From: JBLHKE01 sp047619485
GTDB taxonomy: Bacteria; Verrucomicrobiota; Verrucomicrobiia; Verrucomicrobiales; DEV007
Assembly: GCA_047619485.1 (NCBI GenBank)
Contig: JBLHKE010000077.1
Location: 1 to 16,640 of the forward strand
Direction of reading: 5' to 3'
DNA: 16,640 bases
In this document: piece after piece, positions 1 through 7,822 of the stretch
How the letters are laid out: every line of letters starts with the position of its first letter
Position numbering within the stretch: position 1 is the first letter of the stretch
Position numbers and translations under genes: made by a program
The notes under the pieces: model-generated
The model's input: the letters and a program-made list of their open reading frames with translations, nothing else
Database searches by the model: none
What the model was told of the DNA's origin: nothing

Positions 1-1522
1 TGGCGAGGAACGGGATGCCCTGCATGTAGCTCGGGAGATCGATCCCAGTGAGCGTCAGGACGGTCGGTGCAAAATCGACAAAACTGACTAGGCGGTCGGT
101 GGTGCCGCCGGGGTCGGTCGGGCGTAGATGCTGCCATTTTTCCGGGAAATGAACGAGCATCGCGACGCGCATCCCAGAGTCGTGCAGCAGACGCTTGTGA
201 CGTGGCATTCCCGAACCGTGGTCGGAGTAGAAGAAGATGATGGTGTCATCGGCGAGGCCGTCGGCTTTGAGCTGTGCAAGGATTTGGCCGACCTCCTGGT
301 CCATGGCGGTGACGCAGTCGTAGTAGCGGGCGATGGATTTACGGACTATCGGCGTGTCTGGATAGTAGGGAGGGATAGGTGCCGTGGCAGGGTCGTGGAT
401 GTCGCCCTGAGAAATCTTAGATTGCACGTGTTGTTCGAAGGTTTCGTGAGGCCAGACCATGGTGCGTGACTGGTGGCTGGTCATCAGGTTGAAGATGGAA
501 AAGAAGGGCTGGTTTTCTCCACGCTGCTCTGATCGCCAGTGAGCCCCGGCTGAAGACTCGTTCCAGGACTCCTTGATGAGACGCTCGGCGTCGCTGGTGT
601 TGTAGTCGGTCTTGACGTTGTTGGTGGTGAAGTATCCCGCGTCGCGGAGGTAGGAGGGGAAACCTCGAACGCCGGTTGGCAGGGGGAAGCCTGAACGCAT
701 CTGGTGGGTGCCGGTGCTGACATTGTACATGCCGGTGATCAAGGTTGAGCGGGAGGGCGAGCAGACCGGCGACGCGGCGAAGGCGTTGTCGTAACGGGTG
801 GCGCTCTTGGCGAATCGATCAATGTTAGGTGTCGTGGCGTAATCGTCGCCGTAGCAACCGAGGGTCGGGCTCATGTCTTCCGCGGTGATCCAGAGGATGT
901 TTGGCTTCGCCTGGCCTTTGATTTCGCGAGCACGAATGTTGCGAAACTTCACGGTGCCGCCCTTGCCGTGGTGTTGGATGCCGAAGTAACCCTTCAGTTG
1001 GCTGGTGTTTTTAATGTCGGCGATTGGCTGGTGGTTGAGCCAGGTCTGGATACGATCGCCCACGGCACGGACTTTAAAGTGGTTCCAGTCGTCCGGTCTT
1101 AAGAGGTCTTTGATTTTCGCCGTGTATTCGGCGTTCTGTTTTCCGGTCGGATACAGCCAGCCGCCGAGGCCGATCCCATAGACGCCGGCTGGCTTGGATT
1201 GGTCGATCTCGACCTGGTAGCCCTTCGGTTTTCCTTTCTTTCCCCGGCAGCGGAAAGCCAAGCCCGAGTTGAAGCCAGCTTCAGCAGGTAGCATCACCTC
1301 GAGTTCCGCCTCGAAGTCGGACATCTGGAGGTCGCTGGTGACCCAGCAGTTGGTTTTAGTGAGCAGGTGGAGTTCACCGCCCTTGGCTTCGAACGTCTCG
1401 ACCTCCGCGCGTGGAGTCCAGCCTTGGGTGGTCTTACCGTCGAAGAGATTGATCCAGTCGTCAGCAGCTTTGAGATGGGTGCTGGTGATTGGGATCAATA
1501 GTAGAAGGAGAAGGAATCGCAT
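1..1522 (-). CDS. DUF1080-sulfatase fusion protein, secreted (partial, C-terminus beyond window)
   Basis: The reading frame is open from an ATG at 1522 to the left edge (507 codons), so the C-terminus is missing. A hydrophobic leader (about residues 1-19, MRFLLLLLLIP...) indicates export. Residues about 22-200 match the DUF1080 family (PF06439, 3-keto-disaccharide hydrolase type), starting WINLFDGK and ending TVKFRNIRAREI. From residue 208 a type I sulfatase begins: NILWITAED (metal-binding start, with Glu215 where many sulfatases have Asp), then CSPSRSTLITG with Cys254 as the expected formylglycine residue, and YSDHG (Asp434, His435) as further metal ligands. The protein should hydrolyse sulfate esters, probably on a carbohydrate, outside the cytoplasm; the substrate is unknown. 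No Shine-Dalgarno sequence is visible. It lies 196 bases downstream of the propeller gene on the same strand, possibly co-transcribed. No sulfatase-maturing enzyme is in the window. Confidence 0.9.
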   Translation of the reverse strand, partial: MRFLLLLLLIPITSTHLKAADDWINLFDGKTTQGWTPRAEVETFEAKGGELHLLTKTNCWVTSDLQMSDFEAELEVMLPAEAGFNSGLAFRCRGKKGKPKGYQVEIDQSKPAGVYGIGLGGWLYPTGKQNAEYTAKIKDLLRPDDWNHFKVRAVGDRIQTWLNHQPIADIKNTSQLKGYFGIQHHGKGGTVKFRNIRAREIKGQAKPNILWITAEDMSPTLGCYGDDYATTPNIDRFAKSATRYDNAFAASPVCSPSRSTLITGMYNVSTGTHQMRSGFPLPTGVRGFPSYLRDAGYFTTNNVKTDYNTSDAERLIKESWNESSAGAHWRSEQRGENQPFFSIFNLMTSHQSRTMVWPHETFEQHVQSKISQGDIHDPATAPIPPYYPDTPIVRKSIARYYDCVTAMDQEVGQILAQLKADGLADDTIIFFYSDHGSGMPRHKRLLHDSGMRVAMLVHFPEKWQHLRPTDPGGTTDRLVSFVDFAPTVLTLTGIDLPSYMQGIPFLA

Positions 1523-1718
1523 GGGAGAGGCTACGAGATAGGGATTACGTTTGAAAGTGGCAAATGACCGTAGACCGTGATGGATGACCAAAATAATATC
1601 GGCTATTCCTCTCGTGTTGTTGGTCTCTTCACGCGGGGATCCGGGGCTGAACCCTCCAACGTGAAACTACCGCCGGAGGACGCTCGCGTTTTGGTTGTCG
1701 AGTTCGAGAGGCCCCGGG

Positions 1719-2948
1719 TTACTCGAACACCAGCAGCTTTGACTCGGTGCGGATCACTAAGTGGCCATCTGCTGCAGCTGGGGTGGCTTGGGTCGGTTCC
1801 GGGAGCTTAGCTTCGGTGATGAGTTTGAATTCATCACCAGCCTTCAGGACGATGACGTCGCCGTCATTGGAAAAATTCACGATGTGACCGGCAATCACGA
1901 TCGGCGAGCTGAAGAATTTGCCTCTGGCCGGCACGCGCTCGCGCTCGTAGAGCGGTTCGCCACTCGGGAGTTCGTAGCAGCTGACAATGCCACTTTCAGA
2001 CCAGAGGTAGAGGCGGCCGTCGTGGGCTAGCGGGGTGGGGACGTGTGGGATGTAGTCGTCGAGTTGGAAGGCCAAGGTGGGTCTGTCGGAACCGTTCTTG
2101 ATTGCGACTAGGCGTCGGTTTCCGGCGGCGAAACCGCACGTCGCGATGATCAAATCATCCCAGATGATCGGTGAACTGATGGCGCGTTGCTTGTCGTCGA
2201 CGTCGAACACGGAGCGCGTCCAGCGCTGTTTGCCTGTCGTGAGATCGATGGCTGTAATGCCCTGCTGCCAATCCGTGACGATGACTTCGGTGTCGGCGTT
2301 GTCATGAGGGAAGAGGTTAGGGGTTGAGTAGGTGGCACGTTTTGGCGATCGCTTCGAAGTCCACGCTATCTCGCCGGTCTTCGTGTCGAGCGCGACGATC
2401 GCGTTGCCAGCTTCCTGGTCGTTGGCGATGATGAGTTTTCCATCGGCGGCGATGGGGGAGACGCCGAAGCCGTGGCCGCTCTTGTATTTGCCAAGATTCT
2501 TGCGCCACTTTTCTTCGCCCGTGTGCGAGTAGGCGATGACGAGCACGCGATCCGGTTGGCCCCAGAGGAGGTAGACATGATCGGCGTCGACCGCTGGTGT
2601 GCTGGTGGCATAACTGTTGAACTTGTGGCGTTTGTGTTTCGCCGACTTGATCTCCCGCTTCCATAGCTCATCACCTTTGTGCAGATCAAAGCACTGGAGT
2701 GTCCTCGTCGCACCACCATTACCAGCAGAGGTGACGAAGATTTTCCTCTCCCAGATGACCGGGCTCGAGTGGCCAACGCCGGCGAGTTTGGCTGCCCATT
2801 TGGCAGACGCAGGCGACCACTCTTTCGGGAGGGCGACGCCTGCAGGGATCTCGCCGCTGCCCATCGGTCCACGGAAACGAGGCCAGTTTTCAGCCCCATG
2901 CGCGAATTGGGAAATGATGGTGAGGATACTAGTGATGAGGATCTTCAT
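1719..2948 (-). CDS. Secreted PQQ-like beta-propeller repeat protein
   Basis: The protein has 409 residues. It starts with a signal peptide (hydrophobic 1-16, probable cleavage after Ala19) followed by NWPRFRGPMGSG, a start typical of exported propeller proteins in Planctomycetota and Verrucomicrobiota. Five propeller repeats of the form D-x-x-T/S-G-x-x-x-W are visible near residues 87-96, 139-148, 187-196, 234-243 and 325-334, as in the BamB/PQQ-like beta-propeller family. There is no obvious enzyme domain and no lipobox, so it is probably periplasmic. A role in binding or in polysaccharide breakdown would suit the downstream sulfatase, but this is inference; the family resemblance does not prove PQQ binding. 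A candidate promoter lies at 2970-2998. A weak inverted repeat (1702-1708 with 1722-1728) spans its stop codon. Confidence 0.85.
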   Translation of the reverse strand: MKILITSILTIISQFAHGAENWPRFRGPMGSGEIPAGVALPKEWSPASAKWAAKLAGVGHSSPVIWERKIFVTSAGNGGATRTLQCFDLHKGDELWKREIKSAKHKRHKFNSYATSTPAVDADHVYLLWGQPDRVLVIAYSHTGEEKWRKNLGKYKSGHGFGVSPIAADGKLIIANDQEAGNAIVALDTKTGEIAWTSKRSPKRATYSTPNLFPHDNADTEVIVTDWQQGITAIDLTTGKQRWTRSVFDVDDKQRAISSPIIWDDLIIATCGFAAGNRRLVAIKNGSDRPTLAFQLDDYIPHVPTPLAHDGRLYLWSESGIVSCYELPSGEPLYERERVPARGKFFSSPIVIAGHIVNFSNDGDVIVLKAGDEFKLITEAKLPEPTQATPAAADGHLVIRTESKLLVFE

Positions 2949-2969
2949 ACTGATCAGCGAATCTAGACC

Positions 2970-2998
2970 ACTATCCGTGGAACAGTCACTAAGATCAA
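2970..2998 (-). promoter_or_regulatory. Candidate promoter of the beta-propeller gene
   Basis: On the minus strand TTGATC (2998-2993) and GATAGT (2975-2970) are separated by 17 bases, each matching the bacterial housekeeping consensus at four of six positions, with the ATG at 2948. A 7-base inverted repeat (TCCGTGG 2974-2980, CCACGGA 3006-3012) brackets the element and might be an operator. This is pattern matching only. Confidence 0.3.
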
Positions 2999-3025
2999 AC
3001 CTGAACCACGGAACTCAAAACGCAA

Positions 3026-3042
3026 ACCCTGTAAAACAGGGT
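3026..3042 (-). terminator. Small terminator hairpin behind tRNA-Ser
   Basis: A perfect 7-base stem (ACCCTGT with ACAGGGT) with a 3-base loop lies 5 bases beyond the tRNA CCA end on the minus strand, followed by only three T residues. It is probably the 3' boundary of the tRNA transcript; termination strength is uncertain because the T-run is short. Confidence 0.5.
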
Positions 3043-3047
3043 AAAAA

Positions 3048-3137
3048 TGGCGGTGAGAGAGGGATTCGAACCCTCGGTACCGTTGCCAGTACGCAGATTT
3101 AGCAAACCTGTGCTTTCGACCACTCAGCCATCTCACC
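3048..3137 (-). tRNA. tRNA-Ser (anticodon GCT)
   Basis: On the minus strand a 90-base class II tRNA folds completely. The acceptor stem is GGTGAGA with TCTCACC, discriminator G, and CCA encoded in the DNA. The D-arm contains GCTGAGTGGTCGAAAGC. The anticodon stem CAGGT/ATCTG encloses the loop TTGCTAA, giving anticodon GCT, which reads AGC and AGU. The long variable arm GTACTG-GCAA-CGGTAC and the T-arm GAGGG-TTCGAAT-CCCTC agree with serine identity. No integrated element is seen at its 3' end. Confidence 0.97.
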
Positions 3138-3242
3138 GTTAATTGATTAGGCGCTGGTTTTACCCAGCTGTGGAGCGTGAATTATGCAACAAATCCGGGT
3201 GGCGTCAAGGGGCAGAAGTTGCTGGCGTCGCCGCTAGGACTT

Positions 3243-3250
3243 GGGGTAGG
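3243..3250 (+). promoter_or_regulatory. Shine-Dalgarno sequence that fixes the lipoprotein start
   Basis: GGGGTAGG ends 6 bases before the ATG at 3257. It supports that start over the in-frame TTG at 3143, which would place a long polar stretch ahead of the signal peptide. It is one of very few clear Shine-Dalgarno sequences in the window. Confidence 0.6.
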
Positions 3251-3256
3251 TTAATC

Positions 3257-3781
3257 ATGATGAAATTCACTCCAATTCGCGTGATCGGCAGCACTTTTTT
3301 GGTGCTCTGCGTGGCGATCTGTTTCTCCGGTTGCCTCAGTCTGCGAGGGGACGCTGAGACGACGGACGGCCAGAATGAGGTCGAGCGGGTCGATCTGACT
3401 GAGAAACGGGTGTTTTTAGGGAATGTCTCGCTGGTGAACGAGAACAGCAAATTTGTGCTGATCAAGACGCCGGTGAACCAGCGCCTCAAGACTGGCATCC
3501 CGCTGGAGAGTTTTCGCGATGGCGAATTGACGTCGGAGCTGCTATTCAGTCCCGAGCAGAGCTATGGGTTCATGACGGCCGACATCCGCACGGGGGCTCC
3601 GGTGGTCGGAGATAGTGTCTTCTTGGCCTACTCAGAGGGGTTCGGGTCGCAGATGAGTGATAAGATGAAGTATGAGATGGAGAAGCACGAGCGTCTGCAG
3701 AAAATGAGTTTCTGGGAACGGCGGAAATACGAGCGCAAAGAGAAGCGGAAACTGAAGGAAAAGCAGAAGAGTCAGGGATGA
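3257..3781 (+). CDS. Small putative lipoprotein of unknown function
   Basis: With the ATG at 3257 the protein has 174 residues: a basic N-terminus, a hydrophobic segment (about 9-23) and FSGC, so Cys26 could be lipidated, although Phe at -3 is not the best lipobox residue. The middle (about residues 45-140) looks like a compact beta-rich domain (KRVFLGNVSLVNENSKFVLI, then a segment ending GDSVFLAYSEGF). The C-terminus (about 145-174) is very rich in Lys, Glu and Arg and probably helical. I do not recognise a named domain. The stop codon overlaps the moeA start as ATGA (3778-3781), so translation of the two genes is probably coupled; a functional link to molybdenum cofactor is not evident. Confidence 0.75.
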   Translation: MMKFTPIRVIGSTFLVLCVAICFSGCLSLRGDAETTDGQNEVERVDLTEKRVFLGNVSLVNENSKFVLIKTPVNQRLKTGIPLESFRDGELTSELLFSPEQSYGFMTADIRTGAPVVGDSVFLAYSEGFGSQMSDKMKYEMEKHERLQKMSFWERRKYERKEKRKLKEKQKSQG

Positions 3782-4986
3782 TCGAGGAGGAAGACGCCCG
3801 TGCGCAAATTTTGGCTTCGGTTGCAGAGACCGCGGTGGAGGCGATCCCTCTGGATGAATCTCTCGGTCGGTTCGTGGCCCGCGACGTCATCGCGCAGGTG
3901 GCGATCCCGGGGTTCGATAATTCTGCAATGGATGGTTACGCGGTGAGGGCGGCTGATGCGATTGCTGGAGCGGAATTGCGGGTGGTCGGAGAACAGCCAG
4001 CTGGGCGGGCTCTTGGGCTAGTGTTAGGGAAGGGGGAAGCGATCCGGATTTTCACGGGGGCGCCGATGCCGCAGGGGGCGGATGCGGTGGTGATGCAAGA
4101 GGATGCGGAGCGGGAAGGGGAAATGGTAAGAATCGTTGAAGCGGCAGAAGGGGTCGGTGAGTTTGTTAGGATCCGTGGTAGCGACTTATGTGAGGGGCAA
4201 CGAATCCTCTCCCGGGGCGATCGCCTGACCGCTCAGCGGATTGGGTTGTTGGCCTCGCAGGGGATGGCGGAGGTCGCGGTAGGGGGCTTGCCAAGGATCG
4301 GGATTCTGAGCACTGGGGATGAGTTGGTAGAACCGGGTAAACCCCTTGGAGATGGAGAAATTTACAATAGCAATTCGCTGATGTTGGCGATGATGGCGCG
4401 GCGTTTGATGCCAGGCGGGGCGCTGGCAGTGAAGCGCTATCATGCACTGGATGAGATGGCGGCGTTGGAGGAGGTCATCGCGAGGGCGCTGGATGAGAAT
4501 GACATCCTGGTGATCGCTGGCGGCGTCTCGGTGGGTGATCGGGATCTGGTGAAACCGGTGTTGGAAAGGTGTGGGGTCGAGACTGGATTTTGGCGGGTGC
4601 GCCTCAAACCGGGGAAGCCATTCCTGTTCGGGCGGGGGGATTCGGGCAGGAAGTTGATCTTCGGGCTGCCTGGGAATCCGGTGTCGGCTTTCGTCACGTT
4701 TGAGGTGTTTGTTGCGCCTGCGCTGCGACGTTGGATGGGGGCACGGGAGGATGAGATCTTGCCGCGACCGATTCCCGTCGTATTGACCGAGGCGATTCGC
4801 AATGATGGGGATCGGCCGCACTATGTCCGGGGGATCTTGGATCGGGATGGGCGGCGATTTTTGCCGGCTGGCATGCAGCAATCGCATGCGCTGAATGGTT
4901 TGGCGCAGGCGGACGGGCTGCTGCGGGTGGACGCGGGGGAGTCATCGCCGGCTGGAGCCGAGGTGCTCGTCTTTCCGGTGGCATAA
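3778..4986 (+). CDS. moeA: Molybdopterin molybdenumtransferase MoeA
   Basis: The 402-residue protein matches MoeA/gephyrin E-domain proteins along its whole length. Visible motifs are DNSAMDGYAV (47-56), TGAPMPQGADAVV (93-105), STGDEL (178-183), YNSNS (196-200), GGVSVGDRD (248-256), KPGKP (277-281) and LPGNPVSA (297-304). The length, near 400 residues, is normal. MoeA inserts molybdate into adenylylated molybdopterin in the cytoplasm to finish the molybdenum cofactor. It is the middle gene of a plus-strand run: its ATG overlaps the lipoprotein stop, and the zinc peptidase follows after 31 bases. No other moa, mob or mog gene lies in the window, so the rest of the pathway must be elsewhere. 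Confidence 0.96.
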   Translation: MIEEEDARAQILASVAETAVEAIPLDESLGRFVARDVIAQVAIPGFDNSAMDGYAVRAADAIAGAELRVVGEQPAGRALGLVLGKGEAIRIFTGAPMPQGADAVVMQEDAEREGEMVRIVEAAEGVGEFVRIRGSDLCEGQRILSRGDRLTAQRIGLLASQGMAEVAVGGLPRIGILSTGDELVEPGKPLGDGEIYNSNSLMLAMMARRLMPGGALAVKRYHALDEMAALEEVIARALDENDILVIAGGVSVGDRDLVKPVLERCGVETGFWRVRLKPGKPFLFGRGDSGRKLIFGLPGNPVSAFVTFEVFVAPALRRWMGAREDEILPRPIPVVLTEAIRNDGDRPHYVRGILDRDGRRFLPAGMQQSHALNGLAQADGLLRVDAGESSPAGAEVLVFPVA

Positions 4987-5017
4987 GGTCTTGGTCTGCC
5001 TTTAGTTTGCTCACCAG

Positions 5018-5704
5018 ATGTTTATCCTACTGCTAATCTTCGGCCTGTTGATTGCCTTTGCGTTGTTTGCGAAGGCTCGGGTCGGTGTCGTCTTCGAGGA
5101 CGGTAGCAAGCAGCCTCTGGCTGGCGGGCTGACCGGTGGCGAGGCGGCGCGGCGGATTTTGGCGCAGGCGGGGGTGACGGATGTTCAGGTGGTGGAGCGG
5201 AATGCCTATCACTCGGACTACTACGACCTGATGAAGAAGAAGGTGGTGCTGTCGGAGGGAAGTTATCGTGGGCGGACGGCGGTGAGCGTCGGGGTCGCAG
5301 CCCATGAGGCCGGGCACGCGCTTCAGCACGCTAGCGAGTATTCGCCGCTGGCGATGCGGATGTCTGCGGTGCGTGCAACGCACATTTTGGGTGGTCTATT
5401 TTTTGTGCTGCCAATTATCTTTGCGCTGTTAACAAAGCTGAATATGAAGATGGGGATGATGATCTGTGTGATCGGTTGGTCGGGACTGCTGTTGTTCAAC
5501 TTGCTGACCTTGTCGGTTGAGATCGATGCGTCGGTGCGATCGCGCCGTGCCTTGCAGAAGGCTGGATTGATCAAGAAAGGTTCGGACACGACGCTGGTGA
5601 ACAAGGTGATTAACGCGGCCGCATTGCGCGAACTCGGCGCGATCATAGAGTCGCCGAAGTTCCTGCTGTTTTCGTTGCTGCCGTTCGGCGGCGGGAGGAG
5701 GTAA
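5018..5704 (+). CDS. Membrane zinc metallopeptidase, YugP/Zn_peptidase_2 type
   Basis: The 228-residue protein has an N-terminal membrane segment (1-18), a cytoplasmic-type region, the zinc motif HEAGH (96-100) within AAHEAGHALQH, two further hydrophobic helices (about 122-140 and 145-165), and VEIDAS (Glu168 as likely third ligand, Asp170). This order is that of the neutral zinc metallopeptidase family PF04298 (Bacillus YugP), and the length is normal. Members are membrane-bound peptidases of poorly known substrate. The gene follows moeA by 31 bases without a clear Shine-Dalgarno sequence, so it is probably read from the same transcript. It ends before the palindromic spacer at 5705-5923. 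Confidence 0.9.
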   Translation: MFILLLIFGLLIAFALFAKARVGVVFEDGSKQPLAGGLTGGEAARRILAQAGVTDVQVVERNAYHSDYYDLMKKKVVLSEGSYRGRTAVSVGVAAHEAGHALQHASEYSPLAMRMSAVRATHILGGLFFVLPIIFALLTKLNMKMGMMICVIGWSGLLLFNLLTLSVEIDASVRSRRALQKAGLIKKGSDTTLVNKVINAAALRELGAIIESPKFLLFSLLPFGGGRR

Positions 5705-5767
5705 AGCAGGCTGTCAGAACGTGTCCCGGCGTGTGGACTGTTGGAGTGCGGTCAAGCCGGATAGTTG

Positions 5768-5920
5768 CGTAGCTTTTAGGCTGCGTCCGCCGAATCGATC
5801 CCATTTTCTGATGGCCAGTGCGCGAACGGAATCCAAGGGCGTCTGACGTGCCGTCGAGAGCACTGGCCATGCGCAGGTGGGACTGCCGTTTCTGACGCAG
5901 CCTCTAAAGGCGACGCTACG
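5768..5920. repeat. Long imperfect palindrome between convergent genes
   Basis: The spacer between the zinc peptidase and epimerase genes folds on itself. CGTAGC (5768-5773) pairs with GCTACG (5915-5920), GGCTGCGTC (5779-5787) with GACGCAGCC (5894-5902), and ATGGCCAGTGC (5811-5821) with GCACTGGCCAT (5860-5870). The two segments between the middle and inner arms are both 23 bases long, and about 40% of their positions agree as inverted copies. This points to a decayed palindrome with a 38-base loop. It could be a miniature inverted-repeat element or a two-way terminator; no reading frame in it looks coding. Confidence 0.6.
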
Positions 5921-5923
5921 TGG

Positions 5924-7303
5924 CTAAGGCTCTTTCCCTAGTAGGTGGGAAAGGGCGCTGTGCAGGTCTCCGAGACGGAATTTGTAGCCGTTCTCTTTGA
6001 GGCGCTCCGGGTAGACCGGGAGGTCGCCGAGCAGGGTTTCTCTGGCGAAATCTCCCAGTGCTGTCTTCATTGCGAAGGCTGGCACGGGGAGGATCGTCGG
6101 GCGTTTGAGAACCTTACCAAGCGCTTTGGTAAACTCCTTGTTCGTCGCCGGCTCGGGGGCAACGGCGTTGACCGGTCCCTTATAGCGATCGTCACTCAAG
6201 CAGGTGTGGATGATGTCGGTGAGGTCGTCGATGGCGATCCAGCTGAGGCGTTGCTTGCCGCTGCCAATCTTGCCGCCGACGCCAGCTTTGAAGGCTGGCA
6301 GCATGAGCTTCAGGCCACCTCCGCCGGGTGTCAGGACAAAACCGATGCGCAAGTTGACGACGCGGATGTCTGCTTCGCGGGCGGCGCGTGTGTTGTCTTC
6401 CCAAGCGCGACAGACTTCGGACAGGAAGCTGGTGCCGATGGGGGAGTCTTCATCGTGGGTGTTGAGTGCGTCTAGCTCGTAGTAGTTCACCCCGGAGGCG
6501 CTCAACATCACCGCAGGTTTTTCTGGGAGCCGCGCGATCGCTTCGCTGAGGAGTCTGGTGCCATCACGACGGCTCTCCAGAATTCGCGCCTTCTTCTTCT
6601 TCGTCCATAGGCCAGCTACATTTTCGCCAGCGAGATGGACAACGGCGTCGATTTTTCCAGCGTCTGTGAGGTCGATCTCACCAGCCTTGATATCCCAGCG
6701 GATGTCCTTGCTGCCCGCGCGCGGGTTTCGGGTCAGGGCGATCACCTCATGGCCGTTGATCTCTAGGAATGCGGTGAGGGCGCTGCCGACGAGCCCACTA
6801 GCCCCGCTGATGAGTACGCGCATCGGCTCGACCGGATTCTCGTGCTGGCGCTGGAGATCGGTGGTGGTGATGGCATGGCGGTAGCGGAACAGTTGGTCCA
6901 GCTGGCTGCGCACGTACCAGCCTCCAAAAAACTTTCCTATCGGCCCGAGTGGGACGCGGTATTCGATCGAGTCGTTGAGTTGAGATTTTTCAGCTCCCTG
7001 CTCGATGAAGCGATGCCGGTGCGTCCACTCGGCGAAGGGACCTTTGATCTGCGTGTCGGTGAAGTCGCCGTCCGGCTTGACGTTCTTCAACTCGGCGACC
7101 CAAGTCGACCAGACGAACGGGGCTAGGCGGGTCTTGATGATCGAGCGGGTGCCGTCTTTGAGTTCGTCGGGTTCGTCGACAAACTTAAATTTGACCCATG
7201 GGGGCACCAACCTCCGGAAGGCGCCCTTGCGGTGATGCCAGGCACCGAGCGCTGTCGCCGGCGCGTTGACGATGGAGGTGCGATCGAAGGTTTCGTTTTC
7301 CAC
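5924..7303 (-). CDS. SRPBCC domain fused to TIGR01777-family NAD(P)-dependent epimerase
   Basis: The protein has 459 residues from a GTG start (7303-7301). Residues 1-155 form an SRPBCC (START-like ligand pocket) domain with IVNAPA near the start and the GPFAEWTHRHRF region in the middle. A second domain begins at Met161 with MRVLISGASGLVGSAL, containing the Rossmann motif GASGLVG (167-173), then VVHLAGENV, LSASGVNYY and, at the C-terminus, the DUF1731-like region. This matches TIGR01777-family epimerases (E. coli YfcH relatives); the SRPBCC fusion is a known but less common form. The reaction is not established. GAGGAAGAGG at the end of the upstream scaffold gene supports the GTG, which lies 5 bases after that gene's stop. 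It is the last gene of the Fe-S cluster operon; whether it works with Fe-S assembly is unknown. Confidence 0.9.
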   Translation of the reverse strand: MENETFDRTSIVNAPATALGAWHHRKGAFRRLVPPWVKFKFVDEPDELKDGTRSIIKTRLAPFVWSTWVAELKNVKPDGDFTDTQIKGPFAEWTHRHRFIEQGAEKSQLNDSIEYRVPLGPIGKFFGGWYVRSQLDQLFRYRHAITTTDLQRQHENPVEPMRVLISGASGLVGSALTAFLEINGHEVIALTRNPRAGSKDIRWDIKAGEIDLTDAGKIDAVVHLAGENVAGLWTKKKKARILESRRDGTRLLSEAIARLPEKPAVMLSASGVNYYELDALNTHDEDSPIGTSFLSEVCRAWEDNTRAAREADIRVVNLRIGFVLTPGGGGLKLMLPAFKAGVGGKIGSGKQRLSWIAIDDLTDIIHTCLSDDRYKGPVNAVAPEPATNKEFTKALGKVLKRPTILPVPAFAMKTALGDFARETLLGDLPVYPERLKENGYKFRLGDLHSALSHLLGKEP

Positions 7304-7308
7304 GGCGT

Positions 7309-7809
7309 CTACTTGTCCTCTTCCTCGTCGAGTTTGATGATACGGATCTTGCCTTTCGGGGCGGGGGCTAGTGCACCCGCGAGAGACCCGCTGTCAGCCG
7401 GTATTGCATTGGTCAGCACCTCCGCTTGGTCGCCTTCGAGCGCGGAGCGCAGTGCTCCCTCTACCATCTGCCCACAGTGGATCTTCATCGGCGGGAGCGG
7501 TCCGAGCGGTTCGGAAAGATCGGTCGCCGAGAGATTTCTGGCTTCCTCGACCGTTTTACCCTTAAGCATCTCGGTGGCTAGACTGGCCACGGCGATCGCG
7601 GTCTGGCAGCCGAAACTCTGGAATGTGGCACGGTCGATGACCTTCTTGCCATCCTTCTCATCGAATTTCACCCACATTCGTAACATGTCGCCACAGTCGG
7701 GACTACCGACGGTGCCCACGGAATCGGCATCCGACATCTCACCCATGTTCTGCGGGTTGGCGATGGCATTGCGAATTTTCTCTTCGAAGTCTTCGGTCTC
7801 TTCAGGCAT
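7309..7809 (-). CDS. IscU/NifU-N-type Fe-S cluster scaffold protein
   Basis: The 166-residue protein matches the IscU/NifU N-terminal scaffold family. The three cluster-ligand cysteines are present: Cys39 in GSPDCGDML with the usual Asp41 two residues on, Cys68 in SFGCQTAIA and Cys112 in KIHCGQMVEGAL. The C-terminal tail (about 125-166) is an added variable segment ending in acidic residues. It should assemble [2Fe-2S] or [4Fe-4S] clusters in the cytoplasm and pass them to apoproteins. It starts 13 bases behind the DUF1858-rhodanese gene and ends 5 bases before the epimerase GTG, so all three are very likely one transcript. No cysteine desulfurase is in the window, so the sulfur source is either encoded elsewhere or handled by the neighbour. 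Confidence 0.9.
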   Translation of the reverse strand: MPEETEDFEEKIRNAIANPQNMGEMSDADSVGTVGSPDCGDMLRMWVKFDEKDGKKVIDRATFQSFGCQTAIAVASLATEMLKGKTVEEARNLSATDLSEPLGPLPPMKIHCGQMVEGALRSALEGDQAEVLTNAIPADSGSLAGALAPAPKGKIRIIKLDEEEDK

Positions 7810-7822
7810 TAGATTGGGGTGG

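Noticed and set aside
1628..1665. Inverted repeat TTCACG/CGTGAA with a 26-base loop between propeller and sulfatase genes
   Set aside because: Stem of six bases with a long loop and no T-run; not convincing as a terminator or regulator.
3143..3256. Upstream extension of the lipoprotein frame to a TTG start
   Set aside because: It would put 38 polar residues ahead of the signal peptide; the ATG at 3257 has a good Shine-Dalgarno sequence.
4186..4887. 233-codon minus-strand frame opposite moeA
   Set aside because: Its product is an Arg/Pro/His/Gln-rich composition artefact, fully inside moeA.
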